Shown one piece after another: positions 63,302 to 64,000 of a stretch of 64,000 nucleotides of DNA. Each line of letters begins with the position of its first letter. Positions within the stretch are counted from its first letter, which is position 1. Made by a program: the position numbers and the translations under genes. Origin of the DNA: Corynebacterium suranareeae (GTDB taxonomy: Bacteria > Actinomycetota > Actinomycetes > Mycobacteriales > Mycobacteriaceae); contig NZ_AP017369.1 of NCBI RefSeq assembly GCF_002355155.1, positions 2,542,001 to 2,606,000 of the forward strand. The letters are read 5' to 3'. The notes below the pieces were generated by a model that saw only the letters and a list, made by a program, of their open reading frames with translations, searched no databases and had not been told where the DNA came from.

Positions 63302-64000
63302 ATGAATAATCGCATCGTTGTCGTCGGTTCAATCAACGCTGATTTAAATGTCCTAGTCGATCGACACCCCGCCCCTGGTGAAACAATTTTAGGCAGCGGT
63401 GGCAACATAACTGCTGGTGGCAAGGGAGCAAATCAAGCTGTTGCGGCCGCACTCCAAGGTGCTGATGTCGCTTTTATCGGCGCTGTGGGCAATGATCCTT
63501 ACGCGCAGCCTGCTTTAGAATTCCTCCGCTCTTCAGGTGTTGATCTCTCAGCTGTTACCGAAGCAGATGAAACCACTGGGCTTGCTGTGATCACTGTTTC
63601 TAAAGACGGGGAAAATAATATCGTTGTTATCCCCGGCGCGAATGCGCTGGTCAATTGTGATTATGTAAGTAGTCATTCCGATCTTCTTGCACATGCCGGC
63701 ATCGTATTGTTGCAGGGTGAAATTCCTGCCGATGGTTTCAAAGAGGCCGTTCACCACACCATGGGCCGAGTCGTGGTCAACCTTGCCCCTGTTATTGAGG
63801 TGGAGAAATCAGCACTGCTGGAAGCCGACCCGATTATTGCCAATGAACATGAGGCTGGTCTTATTTTGGACCAGCTTGATGCAAGCATCGACTCCACAGA
63901 TCCACACGACTTGGCGCAAGCACTACTTGATGCCGGCTTCGCCTCAGTTGTTATGACGTTAGGATCTGCGGGCGCTTTGGTTGCTGATTCCACCGGAATC
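63302..64000 (+). CDS. rbsK: Ribokinase (N-terminal part)
   Basis: The first 233 codons of a PfkB-family sugar kinase, cut by the window edge. VVVGSINADLNVLVDRHPAPGETILG and the GGKGANQAVAAA motif are diagnostic of ribokinase; QGEIPADGF and the ATP region NLAPVIEVEKSALLEAD, NEHEAG follow. It phosphorylates ribose at O5. ATG 63302 with AAGGATG upstream. The C-terminal GAGD catalytic motif would be beyond the window. Pyrimidine- or sugar-specific relatives cannot be fully excluded. Confidence 0.9.
   Translation, partial: MNNRIVVVGSINADLNVLVDRHPAPGETILGSGGNITAGGKGANQAVAAALQGADVAFIGAVGNDPYAQPALEFLRSSGVDLSAVTEADETTGLAVITVSKDGENNIVVIPGANALVNCDYVSSHSDLLAHAGIVLLQGEIPADGFKEAVHHTMGRVVVNLAPVIEVEKSALLEADPIIANEHEAGLILDQLDASIDSTDPHDLAQALLDAGFASVVMTLGSAGALVADSTGI

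Overview
The window looks like chromosomal DNA of a Corynebacterium close to C. glutamicum. This is inferred from gene content and order, not from a database search: glyS next to an ArsR gene and zur, the hemW-hrcA-dnaJ2-rsmE-phoH-ybeY-era-recO-uppS series, treS with a maltokinase gene, aecD-brnQ, an EctP-type BCCT carrier, several GTG/TTG starts and apparently leaderless genes. I found no rRNA, tRNA, CRISPR array, transposase or integrase.

Layout. 1-403: end of a guanyl-specific ribonuclease followed directly by a barstar-like inhibitor. 463-5685 (minus): glmS, then a mannitol PTS pair (mtlA-mtlD). 6028-7980 (minus): dgt and a DUF218 membrane protein. 8022-10088: a large secreted TPM-domain protein. 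10406-11493: two adjacent, apparently paralogous unknown genes. 11616-14086: glyS and the ArsR-zur pair. 14233-15867: a DUF222/HNH protein. 15993-26803: eleven minus-strand genes with mostly tiny gaps or stop/start overlaps, covering haem insertion or radical SAM chemistry, heat shock, rRNA modification, ribosome maturation, DNA repair, polyprenol synthesis and a ferritin-like/VIT1 fusion. 26881-42664: mixed housekeeping and carbon metabolism (acyl-CoA synthetase, malQ, ABC exporter, M3 peptidase, carboxylesterase, treS plus maltokinase, idi). 42691-45543: two lipoproteins and a PPE-like, Gly-rich protein that resembles type VII secretion partners. 45598-52870: aecD-brnQ, a luciferase-like oxidoreductase, ectP, an unknown membrane protein and an AEC carrier. 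52961-57705: a four-gene oligopeptide ABC operon with both ATPases fused. 57758-62638: an SDR gene, then a divergent LysR regulator and a three-gene set (CitMHS carrier, AtuA, small AtuA-like protein). 62653-64000: a 2'-5' RNA ligase-like gene and the start of a ribokinase gene.

Beyond genes, three DNA-level patterns stand out. (1) The word GCTTNTCGACGCC occurs at least 15 times, on both strands, in several reading frames and between genes; about 0.01 copies would be expected by chance. (2) At four convergent gene junctions this word, once in shortened form, belongs to a longer module flush with the stop codon of the minus-strand gene. (3) A roughly 98-bp intergenic element is present four times, each copy next to a palindrome whose sequence differs from copy to copy. 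The best candidates for undescribed functional systems are the CitMHS-AtuA-small AtuA operon and the PPE-like/lipoprotein locus.
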